Positions 25,955-34,343 of a stretch of DNA of 64,000 bases are shown one piece after another. Source of the DNA: Actinomadura spongiicola. GTDB lineage: Bacteria; Actinomycetota; Actinomycetes; Streptosporangiales; Streptosporangiaceae. The translations under genes and the position numbers were made by a program. The DNA is taken from the NCBI RefSeq assembly GCF_003432485.1, contig NZ_QVNQ01000001.1:558001-622000 (forward strand), given 5' to 3'. The notes below the pieces were generated by a model, which saw only the letters and a program-made list of their open reading frames with translations, searched no databases and was not told where the DNA came from. Positions within the stretch are counted from its first letter, which is position 1, and each line of letters starts with the position of its first letter.

Positions 25955-26125
25955 GCCAACAGCCGTCCCCCGCCCACTCTTCCCCTCGGGCCACCACCTC
26001 TACTCTTTCCGGCCGCCTCGAATCGCATACTCTCCGGAAGGAAATCGCAGGGGACTGGCTAGATCGTTCTTCTGATTTACCATTAACGCGGCAGAGTGAA
26101 GGCGACCGTGCGAACGGGAGGGCCG

Positions 26126-27130
26126 ATGACGACGGATGGCGCGCTCCAACAACAGATCATCGCGTTATCAGACCTGGTCACCCCCATGGCGGTCAGGGCC
26201 GCGGTCACCCTCCGCATCGCGGACCACATGGGTGAAGGTGGAGCGACCCTCGCGGATCTCGCGGAGCGTACCGGCACACAGCCCCGACCGCTCGGTAAGC
26301 TCCTGAATCACCTGGTCACCCTGAACATGATCGCTATTGACGGCGGTCGTTATCGCCTGACCGAATTGGGTGCCAGTTTGCGGCGAGAGGACGACTCGCC
26401 GTGGCCGTTCGAGCAGTTGGACCTCAATGAGGTCGTCGGTCAGACGGAACTCGCCGTCATCCATCTCCTGCACACACTGAGAACAGGGGAATCCGCATAT
26501 CACCAGATGTTCGGAAGCGACATATGGTCCTATGTCGATGAGAGCGGCAGTACTGACAATGAACCACCCGTCCACTTCGAGTTGACACCGGGATTCGACG
26601 TCGAGCTGGTGCTGGACGATCCGTGCTGGCGTGCAGTGAAGACGTTCGTGGACGTGGGCGGCAACACCGGCGCGCTGGTCGAGGCGCTGCTCGCCAGACA
26701 CCCGCACCTGCGCGCGACCATGCTTGACCTGCCCGCCTTCGCGCACGCGGCGGGACGGCGCTTCGCCGAGTCCGGGCTGGCGGACCGGGCCACCGCCGTC
26801 GGTCGGAGCTTCTTCGAGCCGCTGCCCGAGGGCGCCGACATCTACCTGCTCTGCGCCGTCCTCGCCGACTGGGACGACGAGCACGCCATCCGGCTGCTGC
26901 GCAACTGCGCCGACGCCGCGGGCAAGGACGGCAGGATCCTCGTGACCGAGGTCTGCCTGCCCGAAGACCTCCTGCTGGAGGACACCGCCATGACCCTGCG
27001 CCGCGAGGCCGTCACCATCAACCCGGACCGGACCGTGGACGACCTGTCCGCACTGGCCGTCGAGGCCGGGCTGACCGTGGCACGAGCAGACCGGGCCGCC
27101 ACCCGCGTCCTCCTCGAACTCCACCCCTGA
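26126..27130 (+). CDS. SAM-dependent O-methyltransferase (acetylserotonin/hydroxyneurosporene type)
   Basis: 334 aa from the ATG at 26126, behind GGGAGGGCCG; a GTG at 26096 is in frame but has a poor ribosome site. The N-terminal dimerisation/winged-helix part (VTLRIADHMGEGGATLADLAERTGTQPRPLGKLLNHLV) precedes the SAM fold: FVDVGGNTGALVEALLARHP, then LDLPAFA, LLCAVLADWDDEHAIRLLRNC (the post-motif with DW-DDE), and GRILVTEVCLPED. Family members methylate hydroxyls of polyketide or other secondary metabolites. No partner biosynthesis genes are adjacent. Confidence 0.86.
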   Translation: MTTDGALQQQIIALSDLVTPMAVRAAVTLRIADHMGEGGATLADLAERTGTQPRPLGKLLNHLVTLNMIAIDGGRYRLTELGASLRREDDSPWPFEQLDLNEVVGQTELAVIHLLHTLRTGESAYHQMFGSDIWSYVDESGSTDNEPPVHFELTPGFDVELVLDDPCWRAVKTFVDVGGNTGALVEALLARHPHLRATMLDLPAFAHAAGRRFAESGLADRATAVGRSFFEPLPEGADIYLLCAVLADWDDEHAIRLLRNCADAAGKDGRILVTEVCLPEDLLLEDTAMTLRREAVTINPDRTVDDLSALAVEAGLTVARADRAATRVLLELHP

Positions 27131-27147
27131 ACGCGAGGTCGGGCGGC

Positions 27148-29361
27148 TCAGCTCCGGACGGACAGCCAGAACTTCGCTACGGCGGGGTCCATCCGGTAGT
27201 GCCAGCGGCCGTTGGTGTTCACGAACTCCACGGGCGGGTTGATGCGCTGGAACTCCTGGTACGTCCTGCGGGCCATCGCGCCGGTGATGCCTGAGACCTG
27301 GCCGGAGACGTACCCGGAGTTCTCCAGGTCGTCCCCGACGAACAGTTCACCGGGCAGGTTCTTGGCGACGTAGTCGAGGAACCCCCGCGTGAGGTCGGTC
27401 GTGGACGCCTCGAACTCGGCGAGCTGCTCCACAGTCCATTCCACGCGCGGCAGCTCACCGGCCTGATTCGGCTCCCCGGTCTCCTCGATGACCTCGGCGG
27501 GAGCCCCGCCCGAGGGCGGTCCCGGCCACACCTCGCACAGGATCGCGGTCATCTCGGCGCCCCGGGCGTCGATGTCGTCGTCGGTCCACGCGTCCGGGTG
27601 GCCGTTGACGAGATCCTTCGACAGGGCGAGCAGGCTGTACTTCGCCAGCAGGCCGCGCTTGCCGAGGCCCGCCTCCCCGCCGCTCCTCATGCCCGCGGCC
27701 TGGGCGTCCGTCCAGGGACGGTGCGACAGCGCCCCGTTCAGACTCCGGGTCACCAGGGTCAGGTTCCCGAGCGTCTGGAGCCGGTGGTCCCGCTCGGCGG
27801 CCTGCTCGGGCGTGAGGGGTGGTTCCGGGTTCCAGTACGTGCGCCACGCCTGCGGCATGACGTGCTCGATCTCCAGCCTGGACGGCAACGGGACGTCCTC
27901 GTGGAAGTCGGTGCGCAGCTTCCGCTCGATCGCCTCCAGCACCACGCGCAGGCGCGGCTGGCCCAGGTACCCGTACAGCCTCAGGCGGGGCAGATCCGAC
28001 TTCATCTGTTCGTCGGACGGCCACAACCGCGTGTCGGTCGTCTGCGCTGTCAGGAAGGCGCGAACCGTGTCCCCGGCCGTGGCCGCCTCGCCGCGGTCGA
28101 GCAGCTTGAGGATCGTGACCATCAACCGGTTGACGTCCTTCATCGTCATCCGCAGCAGCGTGCGGCGCAGCACCCAACTCTCCAGGGCGCTCAGCGCGGT
28201 CTCGATCTGGTCCTCGGGCACCTTGTGGTTGTCGGACAGGAGCCACAGCAGCAGAGGGCTGGTCGCCGCCAGCCCCATCGTCTCGATGACACGGGAGTAG
28301 AACGAGCCCTGCGCCGTGTCCTCCGGCAGGTCGGCCAGCGCCCGGTAGGTGTCGGCGTCCCGGCGGAACTCGCGGAGGAACCCGTCCGCGCTCCGCGGGT
28401 CGACCATGTGCGGGCCCGCGTAGTTCTTGAACGCCCGGAACACCTGCTCGGTCTTCACCTCGTTGCTCAGCCGCATGGTGAGCCAGTACTGCATGAAGAT
28501 GTCGATCCGGGAACGTTGGTGGCGGCCCTGAGTGATCTCCGCTCGCCACCAGTCGTCGTCGAAGTCGACCCAGTGGGTCTCCGTCCACGCCTCGACGTCG
28601 GCGCCGATCGCGTCGCCCTTCTGGAACACCCAGTTCTTGATCAGGTCGGCCTTCAGCAGCGGCGTGCCACGATCGTTGAGGGTCTCGAAGATCACCTGCG
28701 ACTCGTCATGACGGGTGAGGTTGATCGCCACGAGCAGCAGGCGGTCGCGGAGCGTGGCGGCCAGGGCGGTGGCCCGCTGCTCCTCGGTACCCGGTGGCTC
28801 GTTGCCGTCCGGGTCGGGCGTGCCCGACAGCCAGGTGCGCGCCTCGTCGCCGAAGAACCTGTGCGCCTCCAGGATGCGGTGTTCCCCGCTCCAGTCGGGA
28901 GCGGGGTCCATCGCCTGGGCGAACGCCGCCCGGTCCTGCTTGGACGGCCACAGCTTGAACCGCTCCGGCTTGCCCCGGAACGCCGACGACCGGTTCAGGA
29001 TGAGGTTCTCGAGGTCTTCGGCGAGCAGCACGTGACCGCGTTCGGCGACGACCGACTGCACCGCGTCGATCATCAGTTGCAGCGTCGTGGTGCGCTGCTG
29101 CCCGTCGATCACCTTGTGCCGGGTGACATCGCCCACGACCGGCGGTTTCGATTCGTAGACGACCGCGCCGAGGAAGTGATGCGGCACCTCGGGTTCGCCG
29201 CCGTCGGCGACCACATGGCTTTCCGCGACCCGGATGACGTCGGCCCACAGCGGCGCCCACTGGTCTTCCTCGTTCCACACGTAGGGGCGTTGGAACGCCG
29301 GGATCTCGTAATGCATCGTCCCGTCGAACAACTGCCGAGGGCTCAACGCATCAGCCTTCAC
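27148..29361 (-). CDS. DUF262/DUF1524 (GmrSD-like) protein with extra C-terminal domain
   Basis: 737 aa from the GTG at 29361 (VKADALSPRQLFDGTMHYEIPAFQRPYVW), chosen for GGGAG upstream and because the family opens with IPxFQRxYxW; the frame is open to 29439. The DUF262 core carries VIDGQQRTTTLQLMID and LNDRGTPLLKADLIKNW. DUF1524 is an HNH-type nuclease: LEIEHVMPQAW, then LGNLTLVTRSLNGALSHRPW. Related GmrSD and BrxU enzymes cut modified phage DNA. Beyond the nuclease, about 110 residues (WTVEQLAEFE to the end) form an extra domain with a winged-helix-like look. Likely phage defence; stands alone without partner genes. Confidence 0.82.
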   Translation of the reverse strand: MKADALSPRQLFDGTMHYEIPAFQRPYVWNEEDQWAPLWADVIRVAESHVVADGGEPEVPHHFLGAVVYESKPPVVGDVTRHKVIDGQQRTTTLQLMIDAVQSVVAERGHVLLAEDLENLILNRSSAFRGKPERFKLWPSKQDRAAFAQAMDPAPDWSGEHRILEAHRFFGDEARTWLSGTPDPDGNEPPGTEEQRATALAATLRDRLLLVAINLTRHDESQVIFETLNDRGTPLLKADLIKNWVFQKGDAIGADVEAWTETHWVDFDDDWWRAEITQGRHQRSRIDIFMQYWLTMRLSNEVKTEQVFRAFKNYAGPHMVDPRSADGFLREFRRDADTYRALADLPEDTAQGSFYSRVIETMGLAATSPLLLWLLSDNHKVPEDQIETALSALESWVLRRTLLRMTMKDVNRLMVTILKLLDRGEAATAGDTVRAFLTAQTTDTRLWPSDEQMKSDLPRLRLYGYLGQPRLRVVLEAIERKLRTDFHEDVPLPSRLEIEHVMPQAWRTYWNPEPPLTPEQAAERDHRLQTLGNLTLVTRSLNGALSHRPWTDAQAAGMRSGGEAGLGKRGLLAKYSLLALSKDLVNGHPDAWTDDDIDARGAEMTAILCEVWPGPPSGGAPAEVIEETGEPNQAGELPRVEWTVEQLAEFEASTTDLTRGFLDYVAKNLPGELFVGDDLENSGYVSGQVSGITGAMARRTYQEFQRINPPVEFVNTNGRWHYRMDPAVAKFWLSVRS

Positions 29362-29459
29362 AACCGCTCCCACCGCCCGCACGAGTTGACCGGTGCTCAC
29401 CCTGCCAGAACCCACCGACAGGCCGAGCCGCCCGTCCACGACCGGTCAAACCCCGCGAA

Positions 29460-29696
29460 TCAGGAGACAGAACGCCATCCGTCTCTACAGCGGGAAGTCG
29501 GTGACTTTGAAGCGGTGTAGAGGGATCTGCTCCGTCTTGATGGACGGGTTTTCTCTCCGGCGGGTTCGACGTAGTGGCCCGGGTGGACCTGGCGCACCAG
29601 GGCCTCGGTTTCGGTTCGGTCCGAGCGTGTGGCGCCTCGTAGTACTGGACGGATGTCGCCGTCGCTGAACGCCAGCAGTGCCGTCTTCGCTCCCAT
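29460..29696 (-). pseudogene. 5' remnant of a DUF6928-like gene
   Basis: Reads MGAKTALLAFSDGDIRPVLRG...LVRQVHPGHYVEPAGEK, which matches the opening of DUF6928-type proteins (MGAKTALL, DGD, LVRxxxPG), then turns into sequence with no likeness and stops after 78 residues; the family is some 200 residues. I read it as a truncated gene left next to the superoxide dismutase promoter. It takes up most of the 29362-29778 gap. The family name is from memory of the motif. Confidence 0.45.
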
Positions 29697-29751
29697 GCGG
29701 CCGGACGCTAGCGGGAGCCGGAGACATCGGCTTATTGCGGGTTGGACGTAG

Positions 29752-29768
29752 TTGCAATGAGTTTGCAA
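29752..29768 (+). promoter_or_regulatory. Nur (nickel uptake regulator) box
   Basis: TTGCAA (29752-29757), five bases TGAGT, TTGCAA (29763-29768): an exact match to the TTGCAA-N5-TTGCAA site reported for the Fur-family nickel regulator Nur at the Streptomyces sodF promoter. It ends 10 bp before the sod start codon, over the likely -10 (AATAGT 29767-29772), so nickel-bound Nur would repress this gene. Confidence 0.82.
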
Positions 29769-29778
29769 TAGTGGCGGT

Positions 29779-30378
29779 ATGGCTGACTACACGCTTCCCG
29801 ACCTGCCCTACGACTACGCCGCGCTGGAGCCCGCGATCACCGGGGAGATCCTGGAGCTGCATCACTCCAAGCACCACGCCACCTACGTCAAGGGCGCCAA
29901 CGACACGTTGGAGCGGCTCGCGGAGGCGCGGGACAAGGAGCAGTACGGCGGGCTGGTCGGTCTGGAGAAGACGTTCGCGTTCAACCTGTCGGGGCACGTG
30001 CTGCACTCGATCTTCTGGGAGAACCTGTCGCCGGACGGTGGGGACCGTCCGGACGGAGAGCTGGCAGCCGCGATCAACGAGCACTTCGGGTCGTTCGAGG
30101 CGTTCCAGAAACAGCTGACCACGGCGACGTCCACCGTGCAGGGCTCCGGGTGGGGTGTGCTGGCCTGGGAGCCGCTGGGTGGACGACTCGTGGTGGAGCA
30201 GATCTACGACCACCACGGCAACGTGGGTATGAACACCACGCCACTGCTGGTCTTCGACGCGTGGGAGCACGCCTACTACCTGCAATACCGGAACGTGCGG
30301 CCCGACTATGTGGAGAAGCTCTGGTCGCTCGTCAACTGGTCGGACGTGAAGTCGCGCTTCGACGCGGCTCGCGGCTGA
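29779..30378 (+). CDS. Superoxide dismutase, Fe/Mn type
   Basis: 199 aa. Metal ligands in the usual places: His in [12 protein letters not shown], His in [11 protein letters not shown], and Asp/His in [26 protein letters not shown] is the diagnostic family segment. There is no clear ribosome site before the ATG and the -10-like AATAGT ends 6 bases before it, so the mRNA may be leaderless. The Nur box indicates expression only when nickel is scarce, the pattern seen where a nickel SOD takes over in nickel-rich cells; a sodN gene would be elsewhere. A big hairpin (30389-30450) separates it from larE. Confidence 0.93.
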   Translation: MADYTLPDLPYDYAALEPAITGEILELHHSKHHATYVKGANDTLERLAEARDKEQYGGLVGLEKTFAFNLSGHVLHSIFWENLSPDGGDRPDGELAAAINEHFGSFEAFQKQLTTATSTVQGSGWGVLAWEPLGGRLVVEQIYDHHGNVGMNTTPLLVFDAWEHAYYLQYRNVRPDYVEKLWSLVNWSDVKSRFDAARG

Positions 30379-30388
30379 CCCCCAGACC

Positions 30389-30450
30389 ACGGCGCTCTCC
30401 AGGCCGGGATCGTGCTCAGAACCCTTTCCCTGCGGCCTGGAGGGCGCCGT
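30389..30450 (+). terminator. Long hairpin after the superoxide dismutase gene
   Basis: An 18-bp stem with one mismatch (G-U in RNA): ACGGCGCTCTCCAGGCCG at 30389-30406 with CGGCCTGGAGGGCGCCGT at 30433-30450. It marks the end of the sod transcript, so larE has its own promoter between 30451 and 30530 (TAGCCT near 30491). Confidence 0.75.
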
Positions 30451-30530
30451 GCCCGTCGGATGACGGATTCGACCATGCGGTCCGTGCGTCTAGCCTCACC
30501 AGCGGGAGGACGACGCCGAAGGAGAATTGC

Positions 30531-31370
30531 ATGGCCCACAGCCTCGCTTCGACCAAGGTGACGGACCTGCGGGAGGCGCTGGCCGCGCTGCCCGGCGCCG
30601 TCGTGGCCTACTCGGGCGGGGTGGACAGCTCGCTGCTCGCCTACCTCGCCCACCGGGAACTGGGAGACCGGGCCCTCGCGGTCACCGCCGACTCGCCGTC
30701 GCTCGCGAGGGCGGAGCTGGCGGACGCCCGCGCGCAGGCCGAACGGCTCGGGATACGGCACCGGGTCGTCCAGACGCGGGAGATGGAGGACGAGCGGTAC
30801 GCCGCCAACCGCGCGGACCGCTGCCGGTTCTGCAAGGAGGCGCTCGTCTCGGTGCTGGCCGCGGTGGCGGCGGAGGCGGGGGACTGGCCCGTGCTGCTCG
30901 GCGTGAACACCGACGACCTCGGCGACCATCGGCCGGGGCAGAGCGCGGCGCGGCGGCTGGGCGCCAAGTTCCCCATGGTGGACGCCGGGTTGAGCAAGGC
31001 CGACGTGCGGGACGCCGCCCGCGAGTTCGGGCTGCCGACGTCCGACAAACCGGCGTCGGCGTGCCTGTCGTCGCGGCTCGCGTACGGGGTGCCGGTCACG
31101 CTGGAGGCGTTGCGGCGGGTCGAGGAGGCCGAGGACGCGCTGCGCGGGGCCGGGTTCGGTGGCCGTATGCGGGTGCGTGACCAGGGCGGTGACCTGGCGC
31201 GGATCGAGGTGGAGGCGGGCGACATCGGACGGGCCGCCGAACGGGCCGGTGAGATCGTCGCGCTGCTCAAGGCCGCCGGGTTCCGCTACGTGACCTTGGA
31301 TCTGGAGCCGTACCGGCAGGGGAGCCACAACGCGGTCCTGGGGCTGCCGCGTGTGCGGGTCGCCACGTGA
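30531..31370 (+). CDS. larE: Nickel-pincer cofactor sulfur transferase LarE
   Basis: 279 aa. LarE adenylates pyridinium-3,5-biscarboxylic acid mononucleotide and transfers sulfur to make the dithio ligand of the nickel-pincer nucleotide. PP-loop ATPase motif AYSGGVDSSLLAYLA near residues 26-40; RADRCRFCKEAL; and KPASACLSSRLAYG, whose Cys is the sulfur-donor position in LarE. AAGGAG precedes the ATG. The stop overlaps the next start by 4 bp (GTGA). First gene of a four-gene coupled operon. Confidence 0.9.
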   Translation: MAHSLASTKVTDLREALAALPGAVVAYSGGVDSSLLAYLAHRELGDRALAVTADSPSLARAELADARAQAERLGIRHRVVQTREMEDERYAANRADRCRFCKEALVSVLAAVAAEAGDWPVLLGVNTDDLGDHRPGQSAARRLGAKFPMVDAGLSKADVRDAAREFGLPTSDKPASACLSSRLAYGVPVTLEALRRVEEAEDALRGAGFGGRMRVRDQGGDLARIEVEAGDIGRAAERAGEIVALLKAAGFRYVTLDLEPYRQGSHNAVLGLPRVRVAT

Positions 31371-32035
31371 CCGGGGAAGCCGTCGAGGAGTTGGGGTTCG
31401 CCCGGGTCGACATCGGGCGGGGACGCCGCCGCGGGCATCCCGAGGCCGTCTACTGCGAGGGGAAGACGGTCGCCGAGGTCGTCGCGATCGCGGAGAGCCT
31501 GATCGGGTCGGGCGCGACGAACGTGCTCGCGACGCGGGCGAACAGGGAGACACGCGACGCGTTGCGTTCCGCCTTTCCCGGCACTGTCGTGCACGAACGC
31601 GCCAGGTTGGTGGTGTTGGCGCCGGTCGCCGGGCCCGGTGTGGGACGCGTTGACGTGGTGTGCGGGCGGCCGGAGGACGAGGCCGTCGCCGAGGAGGCGG
31701 CGCTGGTGGCAGAGGCGATGGGCAGCCGGGTCGTCCGGCGGTATGACGCCCCCGTGCATGACCCAGCCGTGCTGCCCGGGTGGCTGCGCGAGCAGGACGC
31801 GCCCGGGGTGTTCGTCGTCGCGGACGGGACGGGCGGTGCCCTGCCCACCCTCGTGTCCGGGCTGACCGACCGCATGGTCATCGCGTTGCCGACGTCGGCC
31901 GGAGGTGAGCTTCCGGGACGGGCCGCGCTGCTGTCCGCGTTGAACTCGTGCTCGCCCGGCGTCGTCGTGGTGAACATCGACAACGGGTACGGCGCCGGAT
32001 ACGCCGCCCACCTGATCAACGGGGGTGGCGGGTGA
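31367..32035 (+). CDS. larB: LarB paralogue 1: keeps N-terminal motif and cysteine, core diverged
   Basis: 222 aa. LarB carboxylates the pyridine ring of NaAD and hydrolyses it. This copy keeps the N-terminal signature GFARVDIGRGRRRGHPEAVYCEGKT and the C-terminal LNSCSPGVVVVNIDNGYGAG, including the Cys that forms the cysteinyl-pyridine intermediate in LarB. The PurE-like core is degraded: the usual TAGTSDxPVAEEA reads VCGRPEDEAVAEEA, AGMEGALPSV reads ADGTGGALPTL, PTSVGYG reads PTSAGGE, and DVGVAGIHRL is missing. Coupled to larE and the next larB by 4-bp overlaps. Likely half of a mixed LarB complex. Confidence 0.8.
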   Translation: MTGEAVEELGFARVDIGRGRRRGHPEAVYCEGKTVAEVVAIAESLIGSGATNVLATRANRETRDALRSAFPGTVVHERARLVVLAPVAGPGVGRVDVVCGRPEDEAVAEEAALVAEAMGSRVVRRYDAPVHDPAVLPGWLREQDAPGVFVVADGTGGALPTLVSGLTDRMVIALPTSAGGELPGRAALLSALNSCSPGVVVVNIDNGYGAGYAAHLINGGGG

Positions 32036-32640
32036 ACCGTCCCATCGTCGCCGTCGCCGAGGCCGCGGGGCTCGACGCCGACCAGGTGCGCGGCCGGGTC
32101 AAGGAACTCCTCGCCCGTGACGCGGAGGTGGCGTTCCTCCGGCGGGCGTCGGCGGAGCAGTTCGAGGCGGCGCGGGAGGCCGCGCCGGACGCCGTCCACC
32201 ATCCACGGTCGGGGCTCGTCGTGCTGACACGTCCGCGCCCGGCCCTGTCTGCGCCTGTCGCCGTCGTCTCGGCGGGGACGGCCGACCTGCCGGTGGCGGA
32301 GGAGGCGCTGGCGGGGTCGGCCGCGTTCGGGCTCGACGCCGCGTTGATCGCCGACGTCGGGGTGGCGGGGCTGCACCGGCTGCTGGCCGTCCGGGAGCGG
32401 CTCGACGAGGCGCGGCTGCTCATCGTCGCGGCCGGGATGGACGGGGCGCTTCCCTCGGTCGTGGCGCGGGTGACGAGCCGTCCCGTGGTGGCCGTGCCGA
32501 CCAGCGTCGGCTACGGCAGTTCGAGCGGCGGGCTCGCGGCGCTGTCCGCGCTGCTCGCGTCGGGTGCGCCGGGGCTGGTCGTCACCGGGATCGACGACGG
32601 CCTGGGGGCCGCGGTACTAGCGCGAAGGATGCTCGCATGA
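32032..32640 (+). CDS. larB: LarB paralogue 2: keeps core motifs, lacks cysteine and N-terminal motif
   Basis: 202 aa from GTG, overlapping the previous stop by 4 bp. It keeps the PurE-like motifs VSAGTADLPVAEEA, DVGVAGLHRLL, VAAGMDGALPSVV and PTSVGYG, but the region of the active-site Cys (NSC-x-GxxVVNIDNG) reads LLASGAPGLVVTGIDDG, without Cys, and the N-terminal GFARVD-like motif is absent. Exactly the parts lost in paralogue 1 are kept here and vice versa. I infer that the two proteins assemble together, with active sites shared between subunits. Overlaps larC by 4 bp (ATGA). Confidence 0.8.
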   Translation: MNRPIVAVAEAAGLDADQVRGRVKELLARDAEVAFLRRASAEQFEAAREAAPDAVHHPRSGLVVLTRPRPALSAPVAVVSAGTADLPVAEEALAGSAAFGLDAALIADVGVAGLHRLLAVRERLDEARLLIVAAGMDGALPSVVARVTSRPVVAVPTSVGYGSSSGGLAALSALLASGAPGLVVTGIDDGLGAAVLARRMLA

Positions 32641-33365
32641 AGAAGATCGCCTATTTCAACTGTTTCGCCGGGGTGGCGGGTGACATGGCGCTCGGGTCGC
32701 TGCTCGACGCGGGCGCCGACCTGGGCGAGGTCCGCGCCATGCTGAAGGGGCTGGACGTGCCCGGCTGGTCCCTCGACGTGGAGCGGGTGTCGCGGCGGGG
32801 AATCGCCGCCACGCGGGCCGTCGTCGACGTCGAGGACGACGCCGTGTCGCGGACGCACGCCGTCATCGAGGAACTCGTCGAGGCCGCGCCGCTGCCGGAG
32901 CGGGTCCGGGACCGGGCGCTGAGGGTGTTCCGCACGCTGGCGGAGGCGGAGGGCGCCGTGCACGGGATGCCGCCGAAGGACGTCCACTTCCACGAGGTCG
33001 GCGGGCACGACGCGATCGTCGACGTCGTCGGGACGTGCGCCGCCCTCGAAACCCTCGGCGTGGACGAGGTGCGCGCCGCGCCGATCCCGGTCGGACGCGG
33101 CTTCATCCGGTGCCGCCACGGCCTGATCCCCAACCCCGGCCCGGCGGTCGTGGAACTGCTGGCCCGCGCCAAGGCCCCCATCCAGGGGCACGACATCGAC
33201 GCCGAGATGGCCACGCCGACCGGAACGGCGCTGCTGGTCACCCTCGCCGACGGGTTCGGGCCGATGCCCGCGATGACCGTCACCGGAAACGGGTTCGGCG
33301 CCGGAACGAAGATCTTCGGGGACTTCCCCAACGTGACCCAGGTCGTCCTGGGCCAGACCGCGTAG
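32637..33365 (+). CDS. larC: LarC N-terminal part (LarC1), nickel insertion
   Basis: 242 aa. LarC is the CTP-dependent nickel cyclometallase that inserts Ni into the pincer ligand. The opening AYFNCFAGVAGDMALGSLLDAGAD, VHFHEVGGHDAIVDVVGTCAAL and TPTGTALLVTLADGFG are family motifs. The protein ends after PNVTQVVLGQTA, at the point where full-length LarC continues into its C-terminal LarC2 domain (in Lactobacillus reached by a programmed frameshift). No LarC2-like sequence follows here. So LarC2 must be encoded elsewhere or be dispensable. Confidence 0.86.
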   Translation: MKKIAYFNCFAGVAGDMALGSLLDAGADLGEVRAMLKGLDVPGWSLDVERVSRRGIAATRAVVDVEDDAVSRTHAVIEELVEAAPLPERVRDRALRVFRTLAEAEGAVHGMPPKDVHFHEVGGHDAIVDVVGTCAALETLGVDEVRAAPIPVGRGFIRCRHGLIPNPGPAVVELLARAKAPIQGHDIDAEMATPTGTALLVTLADGFGPMPAMTVTGNGFGAGTKIFGDFPNVTQVVLGQTA

Positions 33366-33382
33366 TCCGCGTAGTCCGCGTT

Positions 33383-33408
33383 GGGCGCCCGCCACGCGGC
33401 GGGCGCCC
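33383..33408. terminator. Hairpin between convergent larC and plsC
   Basis: Perfect 11-bp stem GGGCGCCCGCC (33383-33393) with GGCGGGCGCCC (33398-33408), loop ACGC. Just before it the sequence GCGTAGTCC is repeated in tandem. Suited to stop both the lar operon and the facing operon. Confidence 0.8.
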
Positions 33409-33413
33409 ACGGG

Positions 33414-34343
33414 TCAGCGGCGGCGCCAGACGCGGTGGTGGGTGGACGAGGGCGCCTGCGGACGGGTGGACTCCCACTTGCGGCGCCACTCCGACGCCTC
33501 CGGGCCCCGGGGGGCGCGGCGCCGGTCGGACGAGTGCAGAGACGTCCACCAGTCCGTGTCGTGCTCGACCCACAGGCGGCCGATCGCGTCCTCCAGCCGG
33601 GCGTTGAACGCGGTCGTCGTCTCGTCGGGCTCGGGCACGAGCGGCCTGCCGTACCGGACCGACACGACCGGGCGGCCCTTCTTCACCCAGAACCCGCCGC
33701 GCGGCATCGCCCGGTACGTGCCGCGCAGCACCAGCGGCACGGCGGGAACGCCCTGCTCGCGGCACAGCAGCGACGCGCCCATCCGGAACCGGCGCGCCCA
33801 ACCGTCCGTCGAGCGGGTGCCCTCCGGGTAGATGAGCAGGTTCCAGCCGTCTTCGAGCAGCTCGGTCGCGAGGTCGAGGGCGCCGCCCGCGCCGCGCCGC
33901 TCGATCGGGAACGCGTTGAACGTCAACGCGGTCGCGACCGCGCGCCAGCGGGCGTCGAAGAAGTAGTCGGCGGCGGCGGCGACCGCGACGCGGCGGCGCA
34001 GCCGGACGGGCAGCGACCCGAGGATCAGCGGCGTGTCCAGGTGGCTGGCGTGGTTCGCCACGAACACGACCGGGCCCTTGATGTCGTCGAGGATCTCCGC
34101 GCCGTGGATCTCGGGCCGGGTCTGGCTCCACGTGACGGTCCGCAGCACGCCGTCGAACGCGACCTTCCGGGCGGCGATGGCGAGCGGGGTGCGCGCCCAC
34201 TCGGTCGGGAACGCGCGGCTGGGCGGGGCCTTCGTCCACGGCTGCGCCGACCGGGGCGCGGGCGCCCGGCCACGCCAGTCGCGGCCGCGGCGCAGCAGCC
34301 GGACCTCCTCGACCAGTTTCATCCGGCCCTTCCGGCCGCTCAT
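33414..34343 (-). CDS. PlsC-type 1-acyl-glycerol-3-phosphate acyltransferase
   Basis: 309 aa. Acyltransferase motifs in order: FVANHASHLDTPLILGSLP (NHxxxxD, the catalytic His/Asp), NAFPIERRG, YPEGTRSTDGW and VPAVPLVLRGTYRAMPRG. The C-terminal 70 residues are basic and family-atypical. It would add an acyl chain to a glycerol-phosphate or another hydroxyl. Last gene of a four-gene minus-strand operon; its ATG overlaps the LarA-like stop by 4 bp. Confidence 0.87.
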   Translation of the reverse strand: MSGRKGRMKLVEEVRLLRRGRDWRGRAPAPRSAQPWTKAPPSRAFPTEWARTPLAIAARKVAFDGVLRTVTWSQTRPEIHGAEILDDIKGPVVFVANHASHLDTPLILGSLPVRLRRRVAVAAAADYFFDARWRAVATALTFNAFPIERRGAGGALDLATELLEDGWNLLIYPEGTRSTDGWARRFRMGASLLCREQGVPAVPLVLRGTYRAMPRGGFWVKKGRPVVSVRYGRPLVPEPDETTTAFNARLEDAIGRLWVEHDTDWWTSLHSSDRRRAPRGPEASEWRRKWESTRPQAPSSTHHRVWRRR

